DNA from: Bacteroidales bacterium UBA1736
Lineage (GTDB): Bacteria; Bacteroidota; Bacteroidia; Bacteroidales; UBA932
Length of the DNA stretch: 6,320 nt
NCBI GenBank assembly: GCA_002315825.1
Contig: DCIC01000124.1
Location: 24,509 to 30,828 of the forward strand
Direction of reading: 5' to 3'
The translations under genes and the position numbers were made by a program. Below are positions 1-6,230 of the stretch, one piece after another. The notes below the pieces were generated by a model, which was given only the letters and a program-made list of their open reading frames with translations, ran no database searches and had not been told where the DNA came from. Every line of letters starts with the position of its first letter. Within the stretch, counting starts at the first letter, position 1.

Positions 1-923
1 ATGGAATTCATACCGACTACAGTAAAGAAAGGTATCCACTTATCCCAGCCCTTGACATCTATGATCCAGTAGAATATGGCAAACATAATGACTGAATATG
101 AGCCGACTACAAGCACAAATGTACTGCTCCAGAGTTTCTTGTTGATAGGGAAATCAAGACTCCATACAAGACCGATGACTAGCATAACTACGCCAGCGAT
201 AAGAAGGCGAAGAGTCTTGCTGCCACCGCTGCACTCAGATTCAGGCTTGCGTACAAGCTCCCCGGTAAACATACCGAACATAGCCGTCACGATGGCGGGA
301 ATGACACCGAGCAGACCTTCGGGATCGAAGGTGTCTTCGTATAGCTTGCCCGGCATTATCATTCTATCAACATAGCCGATAAGATTGCCTTCAAAGGTGA
401 ATGGTTGCGCACCGGGCACATCGGGTGCAGGGACAAACTTCATAAGAAGATAATACCCCACAAGAAGGACAACTGAAATGGCAGCGCGTGCTTTGGGCTT
501 GAAATTAATGAACAGAAGCGCCGCAAACATCCACGCAAGACCGATACGTCCAAGAACGCTGGGCACTCTCATCGGAAAATGGAGCTTGAAGAGTCCGTTA
601 TATACCAAACCGAGGAAAACCAGCATAAGGCCGCGATATATGATCTTTGAGTAGATCTGAGCGCGGGTCTTTCCGTTTGAGACACTCTTTGCATAAGAGA
701 AAGGGAATGACAGACCGGCAAGGAAAAGGAACAGAGGGAAGATCGTGTCGTGATGACGGATTCCGTTCCAATCCACGTGTGTCATCTGTGTGGCGAGCCA
801 GCAATTATCCCCATTGGGGAACAGATTACAGATTGCCGTAATGATTGCGGCAAAGCCCATAATGAACATCATATCGAACCCCCTGAGGGCGTCCAATGAT
901 TTAAGGCGTTTGTTTACATCCAT
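1..923 (-). CDS. HGSNAT/DUF5009-family membrane acyltransferase, C-terminus cut off by window edge
   Basis: The frame is open from an ATG at 923 to the window edge and gives 307 complete residues without a stop. I recognise the heparan-alpha-glucosaminide N-acetyltransferase-like family (COG4299/DUF5009), multi-pass inner-membrane proteins that acetylate sugars in their characterised members. Visible landmarks are SLDALRGFD (9-17), THVDWNG (48-54), DTIFPLFLFLAG (59-70), RVPSVLGRIGLAW (119-131), DPEGLLGVIPAIV (200-212) and PFFTVVGMNSI near the cut (298 onward). His49 lines up with the His before the WNG motif of human HGSNAT, which is the reported acetyl-accepting residue. At least six or seven hydrophobic segments are present, for example about 18-35, 60-77, 97-112, 123-140, 147-163, 204-220 and 239-254. 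By family length roughly the last 60-80 residues are missing. It lies 19 bp after yggS and is probably the last or a late gene of the operon. No Shine-Dalgarno is present; the leader is AT-rich. The bacterial substrate is unknown, and peptidoglycan or glycan amino sugars are plausible. Confidence 0.92.
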   Translation of the reverse strand, partial: MDVNKRLKSLDALRGFDMMFIMGFAAIITAICNLFPNGDNCWLATQMTHVDWNGIRHHDTIFPLFLFLAGLSFPFSYAKSVSNGKTRAQIYSKIIYRGLMLVFLGLVYNGLFKLHFPMRVPSVLGRIGLAWMFAALLFINFKPKARAAISVVLLVGYYLLMKFVPAPDVPGAQPFTFEGNLIGYVDRMIMPGKLYEDTFDPEGLLGVIPAIVTAMFGMFTGELVRKPESECSGGSKTLRLLIAGVVMLVIGLVWSLDFPINKKLWSSTFVLVVGSYSVIMFAIFYWIIDVKGWDKWIPFFTVVGMNS

Positions 924-942
924 AATAATTATGTGATTTGTG

Positions 943-1599
943 TTAGTATTCTCTGGGTCCGAAGATGGCAGTACCAATCCTTACCATCGTGGAGCCGTGT
1001 TTCAAAGCCAGTTTATAATCCGAAGACATCCCGATGGACAACTGACGGAAATCAGTCAACTCCCCGAAAAGCTCCACCAGATAGGCCATAAATGAGTCAA
1101 TCCTGTCAAAATCAGCCTCCACAATGGACTCGTCGTCGGTATTGGTCGCCATACCCATCAAGCCACAAAAGCGAATATACGGGAAAGAGCTGACATTGAA
1201 AAGAATATCCAATATTTCTTCCTCAAAAAATCCCTGTTTCGTCTCCTCCGCACCGATATGGAGCTCCAACAGAACGGATATCACTTTGGAGTTGTCCGCG
1301 CCCCATTTGTTGATTTCTTTCAGCAGGTGAAGGGAATCCACGGACTGGACAAGCGAGACATAAGGAAGCACCATCTTGAGTTTATTGGTCTGTAGATGCC
1401 CGATAAAATGCCACTCAACGGGTAATTGTATCTCCAAAGCCTTGGATTCAAGTTCCTGAGGCCTGCTTTCTGCAAATATCCTCTGCCCAGCCTCGTACGC
1501 TTCAACTATTGCTCCGACGGGGTGAAATTTTGAAACTGCCACCAAAGTAAGCTCTGATGGCAGTTGCTGTCTTATCAAATTAAGATTATCTGATATCAT
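943..1599 (-). CDS. yggS: YggS/PLPBP-family pyridoxal phosphate-binding protein
   Basis: A 218-residue protein of the YggS/PROSC family (COG0325), a cytosolic single-domain alanine-racemase-like TIM barrel. It binds PLP but has no known catalysis; characterised members act in vitamin B6 and amino-acid homeostasis. The PLP lysine is Lys24 in LVAVSK (19-24). Other family blocks are EWHFIGHLQTNK (62-73), GLMGMATNTDD (146-156), SIGMSSDY (188-195) and GSTMVRIGTAIFG (202-214), the last two contributing to phosphate binding. The usual FGEN/FGES motif reads FAESRPQEL (42-50), with Ala in place of Gly. Length is slightly under the usual 225-235, because the N-terminus is short. The ATG at 1597-1599 abuts the TAA of yidC directly (TAAATG) with no Shine-Dalgarno, so translation is probably coupled to yidC. 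It is followed after 19 bp by the acyltransferase gene. Family assignment is near certain. Confidence 0.97.
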   Translation of the reverse strand: MISDNLNLIRQQLPSELTLVAVSKFHPVGAIVEAYEAGQRIFAESRPQELESKALEIQLPVEWHFIGHLQTNKLKMVLPYVSLVQSVDSLHLLKEINKWGADNSKVISVLLELHIGAEETKQGFFEEEILDILFNVSSFPYIRFCGLMGMATNTDDESIVEADFDRIDSFMAYLVELFGELTDFRQLSIGMSSDYKLALKHGSTMVRIGTAIFGPREY

Positions 1600-3462
1600 T
1601 TATCTGGACTTATTCTGACGCTCCTTCAGCTGTTGCTGCTGCATCTTCTGGGCCTCTTCCAAGCGTTTCTGCCACTTTGACTTAGGGACAGGCTTTCCTT
1701 CTGCGGCCTTTATCTTGGCAAACAACTCCTCGGGATGGACAAAGTACCTTCTGAGCACCCAGTTCTGAAGCATCATAAAGAGATTGCTCAGCAAGTAGTA
1801 ATAACTCAATGCGGCAGAGAGGCTGTTACAGATAAAGAACATCATAATAGGCATCATCCAGACACTCATAAAGCGCATACTTGCCGCATTGGGGTCATTG
1901 GATGTGGGCTGTCCTGCCATTGTCATCTTGGAATAGATCCACATCGTCACAGCCATCAGCAGGGCGAAAAGTGAAAGGTGGTCTCCAAGAATTGGTATCT
2001 TGGTACCATAATCGATGATTGAGTCATATGCCGACAAATCCTGACACCAGAGGAAGGGCTGCTGACGCAGCTCTATGGAGGCAGGGAAGAAACGGAACAT
2101 TGCCCAAAGAATAGGGAATGTCAGCAAAGTGGGAAGACATCCTCCCATAGGACTCACCCCGGCTTTCTTGTACAGCTCCATCTGGGCCTGTTGCTTCTTC
2201 ATTGCATCGTCCTGCTTGGGATACTTCTCATTGAGCTTTTCAATTTCAGGTTTGAGAGCAGCCATCTTGGCCGAGGACAGATATGACTTGTTTGTCAGAG
2301 GCATCACCACAATCTTGATTATGATGGTCATAAGAAGAATGATGATACCGAAGTTTGCAATATATCTATTGAGGAAATTGAAAAGAGGGATGATAACAAA
2401 CCTTGTAAACCACCCTACAAGCCATCCGCCCAGAGGGATTATCTTTTCGTATTTGCAGTCGTACTCCTTGAGGGTCTGGAAATGATTGGGGCCGTAATAG
2501 AACTCAAGCTCCACCTCCATATTGGCCGGATTGGCCTTGGGAAGATCCATACGCATCTGAGCGTCACAAGTCATAAGATTGTGGTCGGGATCCTGGTCCG
2601 TGAGGAATGTGACGGCCAAATCTCCTGATGCGAATTGGTCCTTCGCCCTTATGATGGTGGAAAAGAACTGCTGCTGGAATGCAAACCAGGACAGTTTCGA
2701 ATCGATTCGCTTTGAGGCTGAGCGTCCTCTTCCGACTTCGGATGGCTTCTTCTCGCCATCAAAATAATAATCAATCTTTGAGTACTGGGACTCATTCTTG
2801 TAGCCCTTCTCCATCCTGGGGACGACTGTGGCAAAGTCAATGTCAAACATTGAGACATTGCGAGGAATGACATTGTCCATACCCACGAATGAGAGGGTAT
2901 TTCTCATAGAATAAGACCCCGTGGGAAGAACATATGACTGCTGGATATATCCGCCACCTGAGAAAGGAAGCCTCATTACAATCGAGGTATCCGTCTTTTC
3001 TGCTAGTGCAAATCCGAAATCTGCTGTATTGATGTACTCACCGGTATATATCTTGACCGCATACTTGTTGTTTCCGTCCTTGAAAAGATACAGGTTCTCC
3101 TTGTCATAGGTCATATAGTCCTTTATCCAGGCAGAATATGGCTGTGCACCCTTGCTGGTGAAAGTGACTTCCAGAAGATCGTTTGACAAGGTGTAGAACT
3201 CCTCCGCGGCCTGATACGAAGAGTCGAGCAGAGAGTCCTTGTAGATTGAAGTACCGGTAGCTGTAGTCAAAGAATCGGCAGAGTCCGCTAAGACATCCTC
3301 CTGCTGCAGTTCTTCCGGGACAAACGGATGCTCAGCGAGATAAATTGAATCCTGCTGAGCCTGATAAGCTTGCTGTTTTTCGTATTGTTTTGACTGATAG
3401 AAGGTAAATCCGAAAAGGATCAAACCCATCAGAACGAAACCTATAATCGAATTTTTATCCAT
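1600..3462 (-). CDS. yidC: Membrane protein insertase YidC (Oxa1 family)
   Basis: A 620-residue YidC of the large gram-negative type. It inserts and folds inner-membrane proteins, alone or with SecYEG. The order is an N-terminal anchor (about 5-22, IIGFVLMGLILFGF), a charged Gln-rich linker, a periplasmic beta domain (about 88-340), then the conserved insertase core: hydrophobic segments near 345-365 and 371-390, a cytoplasmic coiled hairpin (395-432), and segments near 438-458, 495-512 and 530-568. Core signatures are PLTNKSYLSSAKM (388-400), GVSPMGGCLPTLL (435-447) and SIELRQQPF (462-470). The groove arginine of E. coli YidC (Arg366) is replaced by Lys383 in IIIKIVVMPLT; this keeps the positive charge and, from memory, is usual in Bacteroidota. 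The tail is basic and Gln-rich (590-620), as in ribosome-binding YidC/Oxa1 tails. The start follows the DUF349 stop by 3 bp, with an AGGAG sequence about 9 nt upstream inside that gene. Confidence 0.98.
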   Translation of the reverse strand: MDKNSIIGFVLMGLILFGFTFYQSKQYEKQQAYQAQQDSIYLAEHPFVPEELQQEDVLADSADSLTTATGTSIYKDSLLDSSYQAAEEFYTLSNDLLEVTFTSKGAQPYSAWIKDYMTYDKENLYLFKDGNNKYAVKIYTGEYINTADFGFALAEKTDTSIVMRLPFSGGGYIQQSYVLPTGSYSMRNTLSFVGMDNVIPRNVSMFDIDFATVVPRMEKGYKNESQYSKIDYYFDGEKKPSEVGRGRSASKRIDSKLSWFAFQQQFFSTIIRAKDQFASGDLAVTFLTDQDPDHNLMTCDAQMRMDLPKANPANMEVELEFYYGPNHFQTLKEYDCKYEKIIPLGGWLVGWFTRFVIIPLFNFLNRYIANFGIIILLMTIIIKIVVMPLTNKSYLSSAKMAALKPEIEKLNEKYPKQDDAMKKQQAQMELYKKAGVSPMGGCLPTLLTFPILWAMFRFFPASIELRQQPFLWCQDLSAYDSIIDYGTKIPILGDHLSLFALLMAVTMWIYSKMTMAGQPTSNDPNAASMRFMSVWMMPIMMFFICNSLSAALSYYYLLSNLFMMLQNWVLRRYFVHPEELFAKIKAAEGKPVPKSKWQKRLEEAQKMQQQQLKERQNKSR

Positions 3463-3465
3463 ACT

Positions 3466-5217
3466 CTACTGCTCCTCGCTGTTCTCGCTCTCTTTCTGAC
3501 GAATCTGTGCTTCCAATTCCTTAAGCTCAGCTTTTGCCTTGTCAATATTTCCCTGCATCTGTTTGATGATAGCTTCTGCATTCTTTGACATAGCAAAGAA
3601 ACCGATATTGTTCTCGTATGTCACGATATCCTGCTGAAGAGCGTGGTATTTCTGGATAAGAGCATCCTTTTCATTTCTGGGAGCTCTGGAACCTGGCTTA
3701 CGCTCAGACCTTGAAGAGCCTCTGCTCTCGAAGAAATCGGGGAATTTGGCCTGCATAGCCTCCTTGAAACTCTTGTTGATTGCTTCTTTCTCCTTGAAAG
3801 GTACGAATCCTATTGCCTGCCACTTCTCTGCAAAATCCTTGGCGGCAGCCTTTACAGCTTCTATGTCCTCAGACAGCTCAAATGCGATGATATCCTCAAT
3901 GACTTTCTTCTTTGCTTTCAGGTTGCCATAGAAATCGTTCTCGGGCTTGGCTTGCTTGTCGCGCTCGGCAAAGAACTCATCGCAGGCTGCACGGAAACGT
4001 TTCCAAAGCTGTTCGCTCTTCTTGCGGGGCACTGCTCCGATTTCCTTCCACTGCTTCTGGAGGTTGATGAACTGATCGGTGGCTTTCTTCCACTCGGTAC
4101 TTGTCTTGAGAGCCTCAGCCTCAGCGATGAGGGCTTCCTTCTTCTCAAGATTCTCGTTCATACTGTCCTTGTACTGAGTGTAGAACACTCTCTTTTTCTC
4201 GAAGAACTTGTCACAGGCCGCACGGAAACGATCATAGATTTTCTGATTTTCCTTCTTTGAGGCAAATCCAATGCCCTTCCACTCTTTCTGTATATCTTCA
4301 ATCTCCTTTGAGAGAGAATTCCATTCATTGGAAGACTTGACATCCTTCTCGGCGATGGCTTCCACCTTCTCGCAAAGCTTTGTCTTTGCTGTAAGATTCT
4401 CTGTCTGAGTCTCCTTCTGGCTCTCGAAGAAAGCCTGATATTTCTTGTTTATTATGGCAGTGGGAGCCTTGAACCTATCCCATATCTGATCTCTGAACTC
4501 CTTGGCAACCGGTCCGAACTCCTTCCACTGCTCGTGGAGCTTCTGAAGCTCGCGGAAAGCCTCGAGGACATTCTCGTTTTCGGCAAGCTTCTCGGCAGCC
4601 TCGCAGAATGCGGTCTTGGCATCGAGATTCTTCTTGAAATCCAGGTCACGAAGATCACGGTTGATCTTCACCATGTCGTAGAATTTCTCTACATAGAACT
4701 GGTATGTGTCGTTGAGGTCGCGGTAATTCTGTGCAGGGACAGGACCGGCAGATCTCCATCTGTTCTGTATCTCACGGAAAGCCGGGAATGTGGCATTGAC
4801 GTCCTCCTGCTTCTCAACCAGGTCCTTGAGATCCTCAATGATTGCCTGCTTGGCGGCCAGATTGTCTTCACGCTCCTTTTCTACAACCTTGTTGTACTCG
4901 GCACGCTCTCTCTTATACTCTGCATACAAAGACTTGAAACCTTCTTCAATCGCTTCAAAGGGATTTGTCTCTGACTCGGGCAGGATACCCGCCTCAGCTT
5001 TATCTCTGATCAGCTTCTTGTAAAAAGCGGACTTGATGGATTCGGCCTCCTTGAATTTCTTGGTCTTGTCCTCCTCCGCTGCAAGATTCTGGAAAAAATC
5101 CACAAGCTCTGACAGCGACTTGTCGGAATAATTGACAGTGGAATCCGATTTTTCCTCTACTGTTTCAGGTACATCTGAAGGCTGCTGCAGCACATCAGGA
5201 ATAATTTCTTCGCTCAT
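3466..5217 (-). CDS. DUF349 repeat protein, predicted helical and cytosolic, function unknown
   Basis: A 583-residue, highly charged (Glu/Lys-rich) helical protein with no signal peptide or membrane segment. Five DUF349 units are recognisable by a Trp followed by a Gly-hydrophobic motif: W154 RSAGPVP, W231 KEFGPV, W313 KGIGFAS, W390 KEIGAVP and W466 QAIGFVP. They are spaced 77, 82, 77 and 76 residues apart, and each is followed by a basic-aromatic helix such as FRAACDEFF. An acidic N-terminal region (1-30) precedes a helical segment with IKSAFYKKL (61-69). After the repeats comes a Ser/Arg-rich linker (497-515) and a C-terminal coiled coil (about 517-575) containing YENNIGFF (534-541). This is the architecture of the DUF349 proteins widespread in Bacteroidota. 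No biochemical role is established, so none is assigned. The ATG at 5217 is the first in frame after an upstream TAG and has no Shine-Dalgarno. As first gene of the unit leading into yidC it may relate to envelope biogenesis, but that is inference from context only. Confidence 0.93.
   Translation of the reverse strand: MSEEIIPDVLQQPSDVPETVEEKSDSTVNYSDKSLSELVDFFQNLAAEEDKTKKFKEAESIKSAFYKKLIRDKAEAGILPESETNPFEAIEEGFKSLYAEYKRERAEYNKVVEKEREDNLAAKQAIIEDLKDLVEKQEDVNATFPAFREIQNRWRSAGPVPAQNYRDLNDTYQFYVEKFYDMVKINRDLRDLDFKKNLDAKTAFCEAAEKLAENENVLEAFRELQKLHEQWKEFGPVAKEFRDQIWDRFKAPTAIINKKYQAFFESQKETQTENLTAKTKLCEKVEAIAEKDVKSSNEWNSLSKEIEDIQKEWKGIGFASKKENQKIYDRFRAACDKFFEKKRVFYTQYKDSMNENLEKKEALIAEAEALKTSTEWKKATDQFINLQKQWKEIGAVPRKKSEQLWKRFRAACDEFFAERDKQAKPENDFYGNLKAKKKVIEDIIAFELSEDIEAVKAAAKDFAEKWQAIGFVPFKEKEAINKSFKEAMQAKFPDFFESRGSSRSERKPGSRAPRNEKDALIQKYHALQQDIVTYENNIGFFAMSKNAEAIIKQMQGNIDKAKAELKELEAQIRQKESENSEEQ
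3727..4845 (-). repeat. Tandem array of five DUF349 units within the coding sequence
   Basis: Five diverged in-frame repeats of about 76-82 codons are anchored by Trp codons at 4756-4758, 4525-4527, 4279-4281, 4048-4050 and 3820-3822. Units 3 and 4 are most alike: nucleotides 3971-3999 and 4202-4230 match at 25 of 29 positions and lie exactly 77 codons apart, encoding FRAACD(E/K)FF. The outer limits given here are approximate. Confidence 0.85.
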
Positions 5218-5320
5218 ATAAAAGAGATAATTATATTCTGGATTCTGAAAACTGTAACTCTACAAGCACGCGGTGGGACAGAAACCAGAAAAATCCCCCG
5301 TTTGCCGATTATTTGAATTA

Positions 5321-5328
5321 CAAATATA
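5321..5328 (-). promoter_or_regulatory. Candidate -7 box for the DUF349-yidC-yggS-acyltransferase operon
   Basis: Read on the minus strand this is TATATTTG, a full match to the Bacteroidetes primary sigma factor -7 consensus TAnnTTTG. No TTTG or TTG lies at the usual 17-23 bp upstream; the nearest is ATG at 22 bp, so the -33 element is weak or absent. Transcription from here would start near 5316 and leave a leader of about 100 nt before the ATG at 5217. It is the best-placed box in the 142-bp gap. Confidence 0.45.
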
Positions 5329-5348
5329 ATTAATTTTAATAAAATACC

Positions 5349-5356
5349 TACATTTG
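5349..5356 (+). promoter_or_regulatory. Candidate -7 box abutting the trmD start (possible leaderless transcript)
   Basis: TACATTTG fully matches TAnnTTTG and ends 3 bp before the trmD ATG at 5360. If used, transcription would begin at or next to the start codon. No TTTG is present about 20 bp upstream; the closest copies are at 5312-5315 and 5301-5304, too far away. An alternative is TTTG at 5301-5304 with the weaker box TATAATTA at 5325-5332, 20 bp apart, which would give a short leader. Confidence 0.3.
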
Positions 5357-5359
5357 CGT

Positions 5360-6037
5360 ATGCGAATAGACATACTAACCGTTGTGCCGGAACTTCTTGA
5401 CAGTCCGCTGTCTCACTCCATCGTGGGAAGGGCGGTAAAGAAGGGTTTGGTCGAGATTCACGTGCACAATCTCAGAAAATACGGAATGGGGTCACACCTT
5501 AGTGTGGACGACTATTGCTATGGCGGCGATGCCGGGATGGTAATGATGGTGGAACCCGTTTTCAAAATGATTGAGGAGCTCCGCTCCCAGCGCGAATACG
5601 ATGAGGTCATCTATATGTCCCCCGACGGTGACATCCTCACACAGGGTATAGCAAATGAGCTGTCGCTTAAGGAGAACATCATAATCCTATGCGGGCACTA
5701 CAAAGGAGTGGACCATCGGATCCGTGAGCATCTGGTCACCAGGGAAATATCCGTCGGAGACTATGTGGTGAGCGGAGGAGAAATCCCTGCCGCAATTGTG
5801 GCAGATTCTATCATACGGCTCATTCCCGGAGCTCTCACTGATGAGACTTCAGCGCTGAGCGATTCATTCCAGGACGGTCTCCTCGCTCCTCCTGTTTATA
5901 CAAGACCGGCCGAATTCAATGGATGGAAGGTCCCAGATGTGCTTTTGAGCGGCAATCCCAAGCTCATCAGAGAATGGCAGGATGAGCAGGCTCTCGAACG
6001 CACCCGCAAACTCAGACCCGCCTTACTTGAAAAATAG
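5360..6037 (+). CDS. trmD: tRNA (guanine(37)-N1)-methyltransferase TrmD
   Basis: A 225-residue SPOUT-class methyltransferase that transfers a methyl group from S-adenosylmethionine to N1 of G37 next to the tRNA anticodon, preventing +1 frameshifting. It acts as a homodimer in the cytosol. Motifs include RIDILTVVPEL (2-12), DDYCYGGDAGMVM (50-62), the trefoil-knot cofactor-site segments LCGHYKGVD (110-118) and SVGDYVVSGGE (131-141), and DSFQDGLL (168-175). Asp168 matches the catalytic Asp169 of Haemophilus TrmD. CGHYKG has Lys where proteobacterial proteins have Glu, and PPVYTRP replaces CPHYTRP; both look like the Bacteroidota form. The ATG at 5360 is chosen over an in-frame TTG at 5354, because MRIDI is the normal family N-terminus and the TTG falls in a promoter-like box. 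It stands apart from rpsP-rimM-rplS, its partners in Proteobacteria, and is divergent from the yidC operon. Full length and intact. Confidence 0.98.
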   Translation: MRIDILTVVPELLDSPLSHSIVGRAVKKGLVEIHVHNLRKYGMGSHLSVDDYCYGGDAGMVMMVEPVFKMIEELRSQREYDEVIYMSPDGDILTQGIANELSLKENIIILCGHYKGVDHRIREHLVTREISVGDYVVSGGEIPAAIVADSIIRLIPGALTDETSALSDSFQDGLLAPPVYTRPAEFNGWKVPDVLLSGNPKLIREWQDEQALERTRKLRPALLEK

Positions 6038-6056
6038 TCAGACACCCACAAAATTT

Positions 6057-6085
6057 ATTAAGCTCGCAGTCGCTGCGAGCTTAAT
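6057..6085. terminator. Perfect 13-bp hairpin with 3-nt loop after trmD, probable bidirectional terminator
   Basis: The arms at 6057-6069 (ATTAAGCTCGCAG) and 6073-6085 are exact reverse complements around a TCG loop. It begins 19 bp after the trmD stop. On the plus strand no T-run follows, so termination of trmD would rely on the hairpin alone. On the minus strand the stem is followed by AAATTTTG, closer to an intrinsic terminator, which suits the candidate minus-strand RNA ending here. It could also be a dispersed palindromic repeat. Confidence 0.7.
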
Positions 6086-6158
6086 GGTCAGTTAGTAGTG
6101 TATTTACCTTGTAATTAAGGTCAATTATTGTTGGTTAGAAATTGAATCGTTTTATTCC
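6057..6158 (-). ncRNA. Candidate small RNA of about 100 nt, promoter to terminator hairpin
   Basis: A strong promoter match at 6163-6193 (minus) would start transcription near 6158, and the hairpin at 6057-6085 would end it just past the stem, giving roughly 100-115 nt. The predicted RNA has no ATG, so it is unlikely to encode a small protein from a standard start. Besides the terminator it can form two short hairpins: 6140-6145 with 6121-6126 (TCAATT/AATTGA, 13-nt loop TCTAACCAACAAT), and 6117-6121 with 6106-6110 (ACCTT/AAGGT, 6-nt loop); these share base 6121. Between the second hairpin and the terminator lies a single-stranded AC-rich stretch. It does not look like SRP RNA (no GGAAG-type tetraloop region), 6S RNA or a tRNA. 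It is convergent with trmD, and its end lies within about 20 bp of the trmD stop, so read-through could give antisense to trmD. The exact 5' and 3' ends are inferred. Confidence 0.42.
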
Positions 6159-6162
6159 ACGG

Positions 6163-6193
6163 CAAATATACTCATCTTTGGGAAACCTGCAAA
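6163..6193 (-). promoter_or_regulatory. Bacteroidetes-type promoter, TTTG-19 bp-TATATTTG
   Basis: On the minus strand TTTG (6193-6190) is followed after exactly 19 bp by TATATTTG (6170-6163). Both elements match the Bacteroides primary promoter consensus (-33 TTTG, -7 TAnnTTTG) at the preferred spacing. This is the best promoter in the window, and no open reading frame of meaningful length follows it on the minus strand before the trmD-side hairpin. Confidence 0.65.
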
Positions 6194-6230
6194 CATTTTC
6201 TCATAATTCTATCAAAATTCTCCCCTGTTT

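Noticed and set aside
76..375. Plus-strand open frame of 99 codons near the left edge, and smaller ones around 598-841
   Set aside because: They are shadows of the acyltransferase gene, whose minus-strand frame is continuous from 923 to the edge and matches HGSNAT motifs throughout.
2075..2485. 136-codon plus-strand open frame inside yidC
   Set aside because: It is antisense to the conserved insertase core, its translation shows no family motif, and it has no promoter or start context.
4534..4974. 146-codon plus-strand open frame inside the DUF349 gene
   Set aside because: Its Leu-rich translation is the expected antisense of Glu/Lys-rich helical repeats; the minus-strand frame has clear repeat structure.
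5354..5359. TTG at 5354 as the trmD start
   Set aside because: The ATG two codons later gives the standard MRIDI start of the family, and the TTG falls in a TAnnTTTG box.
5218..5359. Structured RNA such as a riboswitch, SRP RNA or tRNA in the divergent gap
   Set aside because: No cloverleaf, SRP core or known riboswitch motif was found; only promoter-like boxes and weak short inverted repeats are present.
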